Positions 39,171-48,371 of a DNA stretch of 64,000 bases are shown here, piece by piece; position 1 is the stretch's first letter, and every line of letters starts with the position of its first letter. The position numbers and the translations under genes are program-made. The notes under the pieces are model-generated. The model had not been told where the DNA came from and searched no databases. It was given only the letters and a program-made list of their open reading frames with translations. Source of the DNA: Roseomonas sp. KE2513 (GTDB lineage Bacteria; Pseudomonadota; Alphaproteobacteria; Acetobacterales; Acetobacteraceae); the NCBI RefSeq assembly GCF_016107305.1, contig NZ_RCVR01000015.1:62001-126000 (forward strand), given 5' to 3'.

Positions 39171-39989
39171 ATGCTTCGCCGTTCCCTTCTGGTCGCCGCG
39201 CCAGGGCTCGTCCTCGCGCGGGGCGCGCTCGCTCAGGGTGCGAATTTCGGCACCGCCTCCCGTCCGCTGCGCGTCGGCGTCACCTCCGGCGTTCATGCTC
39301 AGGTGCTTGAGCGCGTGCGCGACGTCCTGGCACGCGACAACTTCGTGGTCCGCATCACCGAGTTCTCGGACTTCATCCAGCCGAACGTCGCCCTGCAGGG
39401 CGGCGAGATCGACGCCAACACCTACCAGCATCAGCCCTTCCTCGACGCCCAGAAGGCCCAGCGCGGCTACGACTTCGTGCCCGTCGGCAAGACCGTGCTG
39501 ACGGCCATGGCCGTGTTCAGCCGCAAGGTGAAGGCGCTGTCGGATCTGCCGAACGGCGCCCGCGTCGCCATTCCTAACGACCCGACCAATGGCGGCCGCG
39601 CCCTCGTGCTCCTCGCTGAGGCCGGGCTGTTCAAGCTGCGCGCCGGGGCCGACTTCCGGGCGACGGTCGCCGATATCACCGAGAACCCGAAGCGCATCCG
39701 GATCGTGGAGCTGGAGGCCGCCACCATCGCCCGCGCCATCGACGACGTGGACGCGGCGGCCATCACCGGCAACTACGCGGTCCCCGCCGGGCTGATGCCG
39801 GGGCGCGATAGCCTGGTGGCCGAATCGGCCGAGGGCGCGCGGACGAATCCCTATACCTGCCTCGTCGTGGTGCGCCGCTCGGATGCCTCGGCGCCCTGGG
39901 CGACGAAGCTCGCGGCCGGCTACGCGGACCCGTCGGTCAAGGAGTTCGTGGAGCGGGAGTTCGGCGGCGCCGTCGTCTCGGGCGCCTGA
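39171..39989 (+). CDS. metQ: Methionine ABC transporter substrate-binding protein (second copy)
   Basis: A 272-residue paralogue of the preceding MetQ, only 20 bases downstream. It shares LRVGVTSGVHAQVLERV, DFIQPNVALQGGEIDANT, YQHQPFLDAQ and NGARVAIPNDPTNGGRAL, but differs through much of the rest, so the duplication is old. A signal peptide is present and no lipobox. The two copies may give different ligand preferences (for example L- and D-methionine) with one MetNI channel. A strong hairpin terminator follows. Confidence 0.92.
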   Translation: MLRRSLLVAAPGLVLARGALAQGANFGTASRPLRVGVTSGVHAQVLERVRDVLARDNFVVRITEFSDFIQPNVALQGGEIDANTYQHQPFLDAQKAQRGYDFVPVGKTVLTAMAVFSRKVKALSDLPNGARVAIPNDPTNGGRALVLLAEAGLFKLRAGADFRATVADITENPKRIRIVELEAATIARAIDDVDAAAITGNYAVPAGLMPGRDSLVAESAEGARTNPYTCLVVVRRSDASAPWATKLAAGYADPSVKEFVEREFGGAVVSGA

Positions 39990-39995
39990 AACGGA

Positions 39996-40023
39996 AAGGG
40001 CCGGGGAGAGATCCCCGGCCCTT
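39996..40023. terminator. Strong bidirectional hairpin terminator
   Basis: Perfect 11-base arms AAGGGCCGGGG and CCCCGGCCCTT surround the loop AGAGAT. It lies between the metQ end and the convergent lytic transglycosylase. The A/T ends give short U tracts in both directions. Confidence 0.7.
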
Positions 40024-40049
40024 CACGCATCGCGGCGATCTCGCCGGAC

Positions 40050-41504
40050 TCAGGCGTCCGGTGAGATGACCATGCAGCTGCCGCGGGCGCGCAGCCGGTC
40101 GCAGGCGCTCTGCGCGGCATCGCGCGAGAGGCCGGAGACGCGGGCGCGGTAGAGCGTGTTGCGGCCCTGGGCCACGGGCATGACCGTCGGGCGGCCGTTG
40201 CCGGCCCCGTTCCGCGCCTGGCCGGCGGCGTCGCGCGCGAGGTTCTCGCTGGCGAAGGCACCCACCTGGATCGCCCAGCTGCCATTCGCGGCGGGCGCCG
40301 GCGCGGCCTGGGCCGCGGGCCCACCGGCACGCATCACGCCCGGCGGCAGGGCGCCGCGCGCCATCGGCGGCGGCAGCGTTCCAGCATGGGCGGGGGCAAC
40401 AAGGAAGCCGAAGGGCCGCGCGGCCGGACGCTCGGGCGCCGGGTAGCTCGGCCGTGCCTCGGCCGAGGCGACGGCGTAGGAGCGCGGGGCCGGCGCGGTC
40501 TCCGGCGGGTCCGGGATCGGGTCCATCCGGGCGACCACCACCGGCGCGGGCTCGCGCGCGTAGGTGGAGCCGTCAGGGATCGGGTCCATCCGAGAGACGA
40601 CGACCGGCGCGGGCTCCCGCGAATAGGTAGAGCCGTCGGGGATCGGATCCATCCGGATCACGTTCGGGCCGAGCGAGGCGAGCTGCGTCGGGGCCGGCGT
40701 CGCGGCCGGCGGCGCGCTGTAGCCATAGGTCGAGCCGTCGGGGATCGGCTCCATGCGGATGACCTGGCCGGCCGGCAGTTGGGCGACCTGAATGCCAGGG
40801 TCCGTGTTCCGCCGCTGCTCGCGCAGCGCCAGCATCGTGGCGGGATCGCCCGTGCGGCGCGACGGCGGGTTGAGGGAGATGTCGGCCGCGGCATAGACCT
40901 CGTCCGGCGCGCGGCGGTTCGGGTGGACGCCCGCGATGCGCGGCCCGATCCGGGCCACGTAGTTCCGCGTCTCCTCCGGCATCCGCCCGCCGGCCCAGAG
41001 ATAGTTCTCGAGGCGGCGGGGACCACCATTATAGGCCGCCAGGAAGCCGGGCGAGCCGTAGAGCTGATACATCTCGCGGATATAGGCGGTGCCGGCCATG
41101 AGGTTGGCCCAGGGGTGGTAGGGGTCGTCGCCGAGGCCGTACTTGGCGTTCATCTCGGCATAGGTGCCGGGCATGAGCTGCAGCAGGCCCATCGCGCCGA
41201 CGCGGGAGGTGGCCGTGATGCGGCCGCCGCTCTCCTGGCGCATCACCTCGCGAATCCAGCGCTCCGGCACGTCAAAGCGGGCGGAGGCCTCCTTGATGTA
41301 GGGTCCCCAAGGGTCGGAGGAGGAGCCGGGCGGATCGTAGCTCGCCAGGCGATTCGAGGAGGTGCTGCGCATGTTGGTCGTGGGGCCCGCGACGTCCGGC
41401 TGGCTCCCGCAGGCGGCCAGCGCCGCCACGACGGACATCGCCGCCAGCGTCCTCGCCCCGCGCACCAGTCTGCGCGAGCGCGCAGCTCGAGCGATCAGGT
41501 TCAT
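40050..41504 (-). CDS. SLT lytic transglycosylase lipoprotein with SPOR domain
   Basis: A 484-residue outer-membrane lipoprotein: the lipobox LAAC places the acylated cysteine at about residue 32. The SLT domain spans about 65-200, with the catalytic glutamate in MRQESGG (E91), then GLLQLMPGTY and AYNGGP. It cleaves peptidoglycan strands to anhydro-muropeptides. A linker of about 200 residues contains four copies of a repeat around RM-D/E-PIPDGSTY (250-332). A C-terminal SPOR domain (about 409-484, SWAIQVGAFASENLARDAA) would bind denuded glycan at the septum. Start ATG 41504. The SLT plus SPOR pairing suggests a role in cell division or separation. Confidence 0.9.
   Translation of the reverse strand: MNLIARAARSRRLVRGARTLAAMSVVAALAACGSQPDVAGPTTNMRSTSSNRLASYDPPGSSSDPWGPYIKEASARFDVPERWIREVMRQESGGRITATSRVGAMGLLQLMPGTYAEMNAKYGLGDDPYHPWANLMAGTAYIREMYQLYGSPGFLAAYNGGPRRLENYLWAGGRMPEETRNYVARIGPRIAGVHPNRRAPDEVYAAADISLNPPSRRTGDPATMLALREQRRNTDPGIQVAQLPAGQVIRMEPIPDGSTYGYSAPPAATPAPTQLASLGPNVIRMDPIPDGSTYSREPAPVVVSRMDPIPDGSTYAREPAPVVVARMDPIPDPPETAPAPRSYAVASAEARPSYPAPERPAARPFGFLVAPAHAGTLPPPMARGALPPGVMRAGGPAAQAAPAPAANGSWAIQVGAFASENLARDAAGQARNGAGNGRPTVMPVAQGRNTLYRARVSGLSRDAAQSACDRLRARGSCMVISPDA
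40509..40757 (-). repeat. Imperfect coding repeats (RM-D/E-PIPDGSTY units)
   Basis: Four units lie at residues 250-260, 284-294, 305-315 and 326-332 of the lytic transglycosylase. The first three carry PIPDGSTY; the last is cut to PIPD. Units two and three are followed by REPAPVVV, and the DNA in those two is nearly identical, pointing to recent local duplication. Confidence 0.8.
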
Positions 41505-41813
41505 CCCCTCAACCCCCTGTTCCCTGCCGGCCGGCGAACCGGTCAGTGCGGAAGTCTCCGGCGGCGCGTCCCCACGCACCGCCATCGGCCCCCGCCGGCC
41601 GCGATTGATCGTCGCAAGCCAGGGCTAACGGATGCTTGCGGCGGCCGCAAGGAGACTTTGCGGCTCCCAAGCGACTGAATCGCGGTCAAAACCCTGGCAA
41701 CGCACCCAGGCCCGGTCCGCGCGAGGGTCCAGGGTCTGTTGCCAAGAGGCCACTTGGGAGCAATCTGGCAGGTGTCCCCAACCGGGAAGGCTCCGTCTTC
41801 CAAAGGATTCCGA
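41505..41813. other. Divergent promoter region
   Basis: 309 bases between the lytic transglycosylase (minus) and the glycine-zipper lipoprotein (plus). It holds the 17-base palindrome noted separately, and ACCCTGG near 41688 pairing with CCAGGGT about 40 bases later. No gene is supported. Both promoters should lie here, but I could not assign them. Confidence 0.45.
41635..41651. promoter_or_regulatory. 17-base palindrome, possible operator
   Basis: CTTGCGGC, a central G, then GCCGCAAG form a perfect dyad in the divergent region between two envelope genes. The symmetry fits a dimeric regulator site. No regulator gene is adjacent. Confidence 0.3.
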
Positions 41814-42413
41814 ATGGCCCCTCGTCCCTCTGACATGCCCGTTGCACGCATTTTCGGCCTGCGGGCGGGCCTCGTCGTCGCGCTCCTGGCGGGTGGGCTC
41901 TCCGCCTGCGCGCCCCAGGACACGGGCGGGGTCTACAACGCGGCCGCCATCGGACGCACCGCCATGGTCTCCTACGGCACCATCGTCGGCACCCGCCCGG
42001 TGACGGTGCGCGGCAGCGGCTCTGGCATCGGCACGGCTGCGGGCGCCGTGGCGGGCGGCGTGGCCGGCTCCTTCATCGGCGGCGATCCCCGCTCGAACGT
42101 CCTTGGCGGCCTCGGCGGCGCCCTTATCGGCGGGCTCGCGGGCAACGCGATCGGCAGCGGGGTCAGCACGGGCCAGGCGGTCGAGTTCACCGTGCGCGAG
42201 GACACCGGCGGCGACTTCCAGGTCGTCCAGACGAACGAGGAAGGGCTGCAGGCCGGCGACCGCGTCGTCATCTCCCGCGGGGACCGCACGCGGATCAGCC
42301 GCGCGGCCGGCGGCCCACCCCCGGGTGCGGTCTACCAGCCCACCCCCTATGGGCAGCCCGGCTACGGTGCGCCCATCGGCTACGCCCCGCCCTACAGCGG
42401 CGGCCGGAAGTAG
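41814..42413 (+). CDS. Glycine-zipper 2TM outer-membrane lipoprotein (17 kDa antigen/SlyB-like)
   Basis: A 199-residue lipoprotein. After MAPRPSDMPVARIFG a hydrophobic signal ends in a lipobox LSAC. The glycine-zipper segment (GSGIGTAAGAVAGGVAGSF ... GGALIGGLAGNAIGSG) is near residues 60-110. It is followed by a soluble beta-rich domain (VEFTVREDTGGDFQVVQ) and a Pro/Gly/Tyr-rich tail. Such proteins stabilise the outer membrane. ATG 41814 has AAAGGA seven bases upstream, which decides the start over 41739. Confidence 0.85.
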   Translation: MAPRPSDMPVARIFGLRAGLVVALLAGGLSACAPQDTGGVYNAAAIGRTAMVSYGTIVGTRPVTVRGSGSGIGTAAGAVAGGVAGSFIGGDPRSNVLGGLGGALIGGLAGNAIGSGVSTGQAVEFTVREDTGGDFQVVQTNEEGLQAGDRVVISRGDRTRISRAAGGPPPGAVYQPTPYGQPGYGAPIGYAPPYSGGRK

Positions 42414-42471
42414 CGGCAGCAGGGGCGCGCCGCTGGCCCACCGGGCACGGGCCGGTGTATAGGCGCGCCCC

Positions 42472-43317
42472 ATGCTTGCAGGTCCTCTTACCCGTCCGGA
42501 AACCTTCCTCTTCGACGCGGCCGCGCCGCGCCGGGGAGAGATGGCGCTTGCGGACCTGCGGGAGGGCTTCGCCTCCTGGCGCCTCGCCTGGGCGCTGGCC
42601 CGCCTCGACCTCCGGAACCGCTACCGCGGCTCCGTGATCGGGCCCTTCTGGATGACCCTCTCCACCCTGCTCATGCTGGTGGGGCTCGGGCTTCTCTACT
42701 CCCGCCTGCTCGGGCTCAGCCTCGGCGAGTACCTGCCGCACCTGACCGTCAGCCTCGTCGTCTGGAACGTCATCGCGGGCATGGTGAACGATGCCTGCAC
42801 GACCATGACGACCGCCGAGGGCGTGATCCGCCAGCTGCGCGTGCCCTTCACGGTGCATGCCCTGCGGAGCGTCTTCCGCAACGGGCTGACCGCGGCGCAC
42901 AGCCTGCCACTGATCCCGATCGTCTTCCTCGCTTTCGGGCACCTGCCGGGGCCGGAGGGCTTCCTGGCGCTGCCGGGCCTCCTTCTGCTGCTGGCGAATG
43001 CCTTCTTCGCCTCCATGCTGCTCGGCATGATCTGCGCACGCTTCCGCGACATCGGGCCGATCGTCGCCAACGTCATGCAGCTTGCCTTCTTCCTCACGCC
43101 CATCCTCTGGAAGCCGGAGCTGCTGAAGGACATGGCCGTGTGGCTGCCGCTGAACCCCTTCTACGCGGTGCTGGAGACGCTGCGGGCCCCTCTGGTGGAG
43201 GGCCACGGCGGCGGCCTGGCCGTCTGGGCGGCGGCTCTTCTCTACTCCGCAGTCCTCGGGGGCCTTGCCCTCGCCTTCTTCGTCCGCTTCCGCGGCCGCC
43301 TGGCCTTCTGGGTCTGA
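42472..43317 (+). CDS. wzm: Polysaccharide ABC exporter permease (Wzm/ABC-2 type)
   Basis: A 281-residue inner-membrane permease of the ABC-2 polysaccharide export group. LARLDLRNRYRGSVIGPFWM before the first span is the family signature, and TPILWKPELLKD appears late; about six spans are predicted. It would export an undecaprenyl-linked glycan such as O-antigen or capsule. The ATPase partner starts six bases after the stop. It opens the polysaccharide locus. Confidence 0.88.
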   Translation: MLAGPLTRPETFLFDAAAPRRGEMALADLREGFASWRLAWALARLDLRNRYRGSVIGPFWMTLSTLLMLVGLGLLYSRLLGLSLGEYLPHLTVSLVVWNVIAGMVNDACTTMTTAEGVIRQLRVPFTVHALRSVFRNGLTAAHSLPLIPIVFLAFGHLPGPEGFLALPGLLLLLANAFFASMLLGMICARFRDIGPIVANVMQLAFFLTPILWKPELLKDMAVWLPLNPFYAVLETLRAPLVEGHGGGLAVWAAALLYSAVLGGLALAFFVRFRGRLAFWV

Positions 43318-43322
43318 TCGCC

Positions 43323-44066
43323 GTGGTCCGGATCGAAGCCAGCGGCCTGCGGGTCGAGTTCCCGCTCTATCACCTCGGCGCGCGCAGCCTGAAAAAGCGG
43401 CTGCTGGCGCGGGCCGCCGCCCGCGTCCGCACCGACGAGTCGAACCGCGTCGTCGTCAGCGCCCTGCGCGACCTCGACTTCCAGATCGCCTCGGGGGAGC
43501 GGGTGGCGCTGATCGGCCGCAACGGGGCGGGCAAGACGACCCTCCTCCGTGCGCTCGCCGGCATCTACGAGCCCGTGGGCGGGCGTCTCGTGATCGACGG
43601 CTCGGTCGGATCCCTCATCGATCCCGCCGCCGGGATGGATCACGACAGCACGGGCCGCGAGAACGTGCGCCTGCGCGCGCTCTACCGGAACCTCGACGCA
43701 GCGGCGCAGTCCGCGCTGGAAGCGGAGGTGGCGGAGTTCGCAGGCCTCGGCGAATTCATGGACGTGCCGATCAAGGGCTATTCCGCCGGCATGTCCATCC
43801 GGCTCGCCTTCGCCATCGCCACCGCCATGCAGCCCCAGATCCTGCTGATGGACGAGTGGTTCATGGCGGGCGATGCGGTGTTCATGGAGAAGGCCGAGGC
43901 GAGGCTGGCGAGCCTCGTTTCCGGCGCGGACATCCTCGTCATCGCCACCCACGACATGAACGTCGTCCGCCGCTGGTGCACCCGCGCCATCCATCTCGAT
44001 GCCGGGCGCATCGTGGCGGATGGGCCCGTGGAACCCGTGATCGACGCGATGCTGGCCCAGCACTGA
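43323..44066 (+). CDS. wzt: Polysaccharide ABC exporter ATP-binding protein (Wzt-like)
   Basis: A 247-residue ATPase. Walker A GRNGAGKTT, the family's GSVGSLIDPAAGMDHDSTGREN region, the degenerate signature YSAGMSIRLAFA, Walker B ILLMDEWFMAGD and switch histidine in IATHDMN are visible. The SAGM-type signature and DEW Walker B are typical of polysaccharide exporters. It lacks the C-terminal carbohydrate-binding domain of long Wzt proteins, so it probably exports without end-modification recognition. Start GTG 43323. Confidence 0.88.
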   Translation: MVRIEASGLRVEFPLYHLGARSLKKRLLARAAARVRTDESNRVVVSALRDLDFQIASGERVALIGRNGAGKTTLLRALAGIYEPVGGRLVIDGSVGSLIDPAAGMDHDSTGRENVRLRALYRNLDAAAQSALEAEVAEFAGLGEFMDVPIKGYSAGMSIRLAFAIATAMQPQILLMDEWFMAGDAVFMEKAEARLASLVSGADILVIATHDMNVVRRWCTRAIHLDAGRIVADGPVEPVIDAMLAQH

Positions 44067-44075
44067 GGGGCGGCA

Positions 44076-44720
44076 TCAGCCCCTCCCCGGCCCGAGCAAG
44101 GCAGCCGGGACGCCGCCCACCGTGGCGCCTGGCGGTACGTCCCGCACGACAGCCGAGCCGGCGCCCACCACGGCATCGGCCCCGATGACGATGCCGGGCC
44201 GCACCGCCGAGCCCACCCCCACCAGCGCCCGGTCCCCCACCACCACGCCCCCCGCGAGCGCGCTGCCGGGCGCCGCATGCGCGGCCTGGCCGAGCCGGTT
44301 GTCATGCTCCACGATCGCCGCGGTGTTGACGATCGCCAGCCGCCCGATCCCGGCATCGGGGCCGATGCAGGCGCGGGCCATCACCACGGCCCCTTCCGCC
44401 ACCCGTGCACTCGGCGAGAGTTGCGCGGCGGGGTGGACCACCGGCGGCAGCCGAAAGCCGAGAGCGGCAAGGCGGTCACCTAATTCCTGCCGCAGCGGGT
44501 TGCTGCCCAGGGCCACCACCGCCTCCGAAGCCCCTTCCGCCCGCAGCCGCTCCAGCAGCTCGTTGCCGCCCAGCACGGGAACGCCGAGGACAAGCGGCGC
44601 CGGCGGACGCGGATCGAGGATGCCGAGCGGCGGCGGGAAGCCCGCGGCCCGTAGGGCCTCGATGACCACCTTCGCGTGGCCGCCGCCGCCGATGATCAGC
44701 ACGCGCGGAGATTCTGGCAC
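44076..44720 (-). CDS. NeuD/PglD-like sugar O- or N-acetyltransferase
   Basis: A 214-residue enzyme. The N-terminal domain opens with VLIIGGGGHAKVVIEALRAAG, the hallmark of the NeuD/PglD family. The C-terminal left-handed beta helix has hexapeptide repeats; the catalytic histidine lies in NTAAIVEHDNRLG, followed by AHAAPGSALAGGVVVGD. It would acetylate an amino or hydroxyl group of a nucleotide-linked sugar. It is divergent from the glycosyltransferase and belongs to the polysaccharide locus. Confidence 0.85.
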   Translation of the reverse strand: MPESPRVLIIGGGGHAKVVIEALRAAGFPPPLGILDPRPPAPLVLGVPVLGGNELLERLRAEGASEAVVALGSNPLRQELGDRLAALGFRLPPVVHPAAQLSPSARVAEGAVVMARACIGPDAGIGRLAIVNTAAIVEHDNRLGQAAHAAPGSALAGGVVVGDRALVGVGSAVRPGIVIGADAVVGAGSAVVRDVPPGATVGGVPAALLGPGRG

Positions 44721-44830
44721 GGCGTTTCTCCTGGCGGGATCGCGGCCGATGGGACAACCCTGAGAATGCCCTCTGCTTGCCGGCCACGCCGCACTGCCCT
44801 ACCCGTGTTTCGGATGGAAGCCCCGCCGCG

Positions 44831-46252
44831 ATGATCCTTTGGCTCGATGTGGAGGACCTCTTCCACTACGCACTCCGGAACCCGCGACCGAGCGGCATCC
44901 AGCGGCTCTCCTTCGAGCTCTATGCGGGGCTGCGGGACCACCTCGGCGAGAGGGTGCGGTTCTGCCGCCACGACCCGGTGGGGGATGCTCTCCGGACCGT
45001 GCCTTGGGAAGGTGTGCGGCAGCTCTTCGCCGGCATGCTGGAGGCCTCGTCGGATACGGGGAGGAAGGAGCCGGCTTCGCCGCGCCCGCGCGGGGCGGCG
45101 CAACCGGCAGGCTTCACGCGCCAGCTTGCCGGACGCCTGCCGCTCGCCGTGCGCGATCCGCTGATGCAGGCCGTGGCTGCCCAGCGGGCCGCCCTGGCCG
45201 CGCAAAGGGCAGCGCTGCGGCACGGAGCCCGATCGCTGCGCGCGGCACCGTCGCTCTTCAGCGGCGCCACTTCCGGCCGCGGCGAGGATGGCGTGCCGCA
45301 GGGGCAGGATATCCGTGAACTCGCCCGGCCGGGCGACGTGCTCGGCGTGCTCGGCTCCCCCTGGTTCCACAACGATTACGGCGGCTTCCTCTCCCGGACG
45401 ACGGCGGGCTGCTCCATGCGCACGGCCCTGCTCGTCTACGACCTCATCCCGCTGCTTCGGCCAGAGTGGTGCGATGCGGGGCTGGTCCGGGTCTTCAGCC
45501 GCTGGTTCACCGGCTTCGCCCCGAAGGTCGACCACCTCTTCGCCATCTCGGAGGCGACCGCCCGGGATGTGGAGCGATGGTCCGCGCGCGAGGAAGTGCC
45601 GCTGAACCTGCCGGTGCGCACCCTGCCCATCGGCAGCGGCTTCAGCGGCCCGCCCGTCGCCGCCGCGACCGCTCTGCCGATGGGCCTGCAACCGGGCGGC
45701 TACGCCCTGGTGGTCTCCACCATTGAGGCGCGGAAGAACCATCTCCTCGCCTTCCGCGCTTGGCGCCGGATGGTGGAGGAGATGCCGCCCGAGGCCGTAC
45801 CCCAACTCGTCTTCGCCGGGCGGATCGGCTGGCTGGTCGAGGACCTGATGCAGCAGATCGAGAATTGCGGCCATCTCGACGGCAAGATCGTCGTGGTGCC
45901 CGATCCCACGGACGCGGAGCTGGTGGCGCTCTATCAGGGCTGCCGCTTCACCCTCTTCCCCTCGCTCTACGAGGGATGGGGCCTGCCGGTGACCGAGAGC
46001 CTCTCCTTCGGGAAGCTCTGCATCGCGTCCGACCGCACCTCCCTGCCGGAGGCGGGCGGACCCTTCTGCCTCTATGTCGATCCCGAGAACATCACCGGCG
46101 CCACGGAGACGATCCGCCGCGCCTGCACCGACGACGCGCTGATCGCGCAGCGCGAGGCCGCCATCCGCGACGACTTCCGCCCCGTTCCCTGGCGCCGCTC
46201 GGCCGAGGTGCTGGCGGGGCATCTCGGCCTGGAGCCGGAGGCGGCCCCCTGA
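44831..46252 (+). CDS. GT4-family glycosyltransferase
   Basis: A 473-residue glycosyltransferase with a GT-B fold. The C-terminal half carries LVVSTIEARKNHLLAFRAW and the donor-binding LYEGWGLPVTESLSFGK with the paired glutamates of GT4 enzymes, followed by SDRTSLPEAGG. The N-terminal half holds the PSGIQRLSFELY acceptor-side motif and a low-complexity Ala/Arg stretch near 90-150. It may add mannose or rhamnose to the exported glycan; this is inferred from the neighbouring gmd and rmd. Confidence 0.85.
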   Translation: MILWLDVEDLFHYALRNPRPSGIQRLSFELYAGLRDHLGERVRFCRHDPVGDALRTVPWEGVRQLFAGMLEASSDTGRKEPASPRPRGAAQPAGFTRQLAGRLPLAVRDPLMQAVAAQRAALAAQRAALRHGARSLRAAPSLFSGATSGRGEDGVPQGQDIRELARPGDVLGVLGSPWFHNDYGGFLSRTTAGCSMRTALLVYDLIPLLRPEWCDAGLVRVFSRWFTGFAPKVDHLFAISEATARDVERWSAREEVPLNLPVRTLPIGSGFSGPPVAAATALPMGLQPGGYALVVSTIEARKNHLLAFRAWRRMVEEMPPEAVPQLVFAGRIGWLVEDLMQQIENCGHLDGKIVVVPDPTDAELVALYQGCRFTLFPSLYEGWGLPVTESLSFGKLCIASDRTSLPEAGGPFCLYVDPENITGATETIRRACTDDALIAQREAAIRDDFRPVPWRRSAEVLAGHLGLEPEAAP

Positions 46253-46310
46253 CGGCTGCTCCGTCGGCAGCGGTGCCGATCGAGCTGAGAACGCGTCGTG
46301 GAGTCGATCC

Positions 46311-47297
46311 CTACTCGCCGGCCGCGACGCGGCTGCGCCAATCCGCCAGCACGGTCTCCAGGGTCTCCTCCCAGGGGATGGTGGGGGACCAGCCAAGGGT
46401 CTGGCGGGCCAGGGCCGGATCGCCCTGCACGCTCTCGACATCGGTCGGCCGGAGCCGTGCCGCATCCTGCTCCACGCTCGCCTCCACCCCGGAAAGGCGG
46501 AGCAGGGTCTCGAGGATATCGCCGATCCGGCGCGGCTTGCCCGAGCAGATGTTGAGGGCGATGCCCGAGGGCAAAGCTTCAGTATTCGCGAGCGCGGCCA
46601 CGTAGGCGGAGCAGACGTCCCGCACATCCAGGAAGTCGCGCCAGCGGTCGAGCGCGCCGGTCCGCAGGACGGGCGGCTGCTGCCCGGCCTCGATCCGCGC
46701 GATCTGGTGGGCGAAGGCCGCGACCGCGAAGCCGTCCGCCTGGCCCGCCCCGGTATGGGTGAAGGCGCGCAGGCGCACGACGCGAAGGCCCCGCAGCGCC
46801 ATCTCCCCCATGGCCAGGTCCGCCGCCGCCTTGCTCGCGGCGTAAGGGTTGGCGGGGGCCAGCGGCGTGTCCTCGGCGACCGGCTGGCCCGACTGGAAAG
46901 CGAGGCCATAGACCTCGCCCGAGGAGGCCATCAGGAAGGATGCGCGGGGTGCCGCCTGGAGCACCGCCTCCCCCATTGCCACGGTGCCGAGGACGTTGGT
47001 GCGCCAGACCGCCAGCGGGTTGCGGAAGGAGGCGCCCACATCGGCATAGGCCGCGAGGTGGAGCACGGCGTCCGGCCGCACGGTCGCCACGGTGTCGGCC
47101 AGCGCCGGCGCCTCATCGACATCGAGGATGACCGTCTCGTCCGCACCCGCCACGGGGCCCTCGCTCGCGCGGCGCCTCGCGCCGACGAGCACGGCCTCCG
47201 GGAAGGCCTGCCGCAGCGAGACGAGCAGGTGCCGGCCGACGAAGCCACCGGCACCGGTCAGCAGGATGCGGGCGGGACGCCCCGGGCGCCCAGACAT
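46311..47297 (-). CDS. rmd: NAD-dependent epimerase/dehydratase, likely GDP-6-deoxy-mannose reductase
   Basis: A 328-residue short-chain dehydrogenase. Rossmann motif LLTGAGGFVGRHL, catalytic serine region ASSGEVYG and YxxxK in NPYAASKAAAD are complete. RAFTHTGAGQADGFAVAAFA resembles Rmd and related GDP-sugar reductases. It lies six bases downstream of gmd, which makes GDP-4-keto-6-deoxymannose; reduction gives GDP-D-rhamnose. GDP-L-fucose synthase is the main alternative, but the sequence looks nearer Rmd. Confidence 0.8.
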   Translation of the reverse strand: MSGRPGRPARILLTGAGGFVGRHLLVSLRQAFPEAVLVGARRRASEGPVAGADETVILDVDEAPALADTVATVRPDAVLHLAAYADVGASFRNPLAVWRTNVLGTVAMGEAVLQAAPRASFLMASSGEVYGLAFQSGQPVAEDTPLAPANPYAASKAAADLAMGEMALRGLRVVRLRAFTHTGAGQADGFAVAAFAHQIARIEAGQQPPVLRTGALDRWRDFLDVRDVCSAYVAALANTEALPSGIALNICSGKPRRIGDILETLLRLSGVEASVEQDAARLRPTDVESVQGDPALARQTLGWSPTIPWEETLETVLADWRSRVAAGE

Positions 47298-47303
47298 GGG
47301 CGC

Positions 47304-48305
<1,002 letters not shown>

Positions 48306-48371
48306 TCAAGCCGGGTGCCTTTAGCGGCCCTGCCCCGTGCTTGCTAGACCACCCTTTCTCCAAGCTTAATT

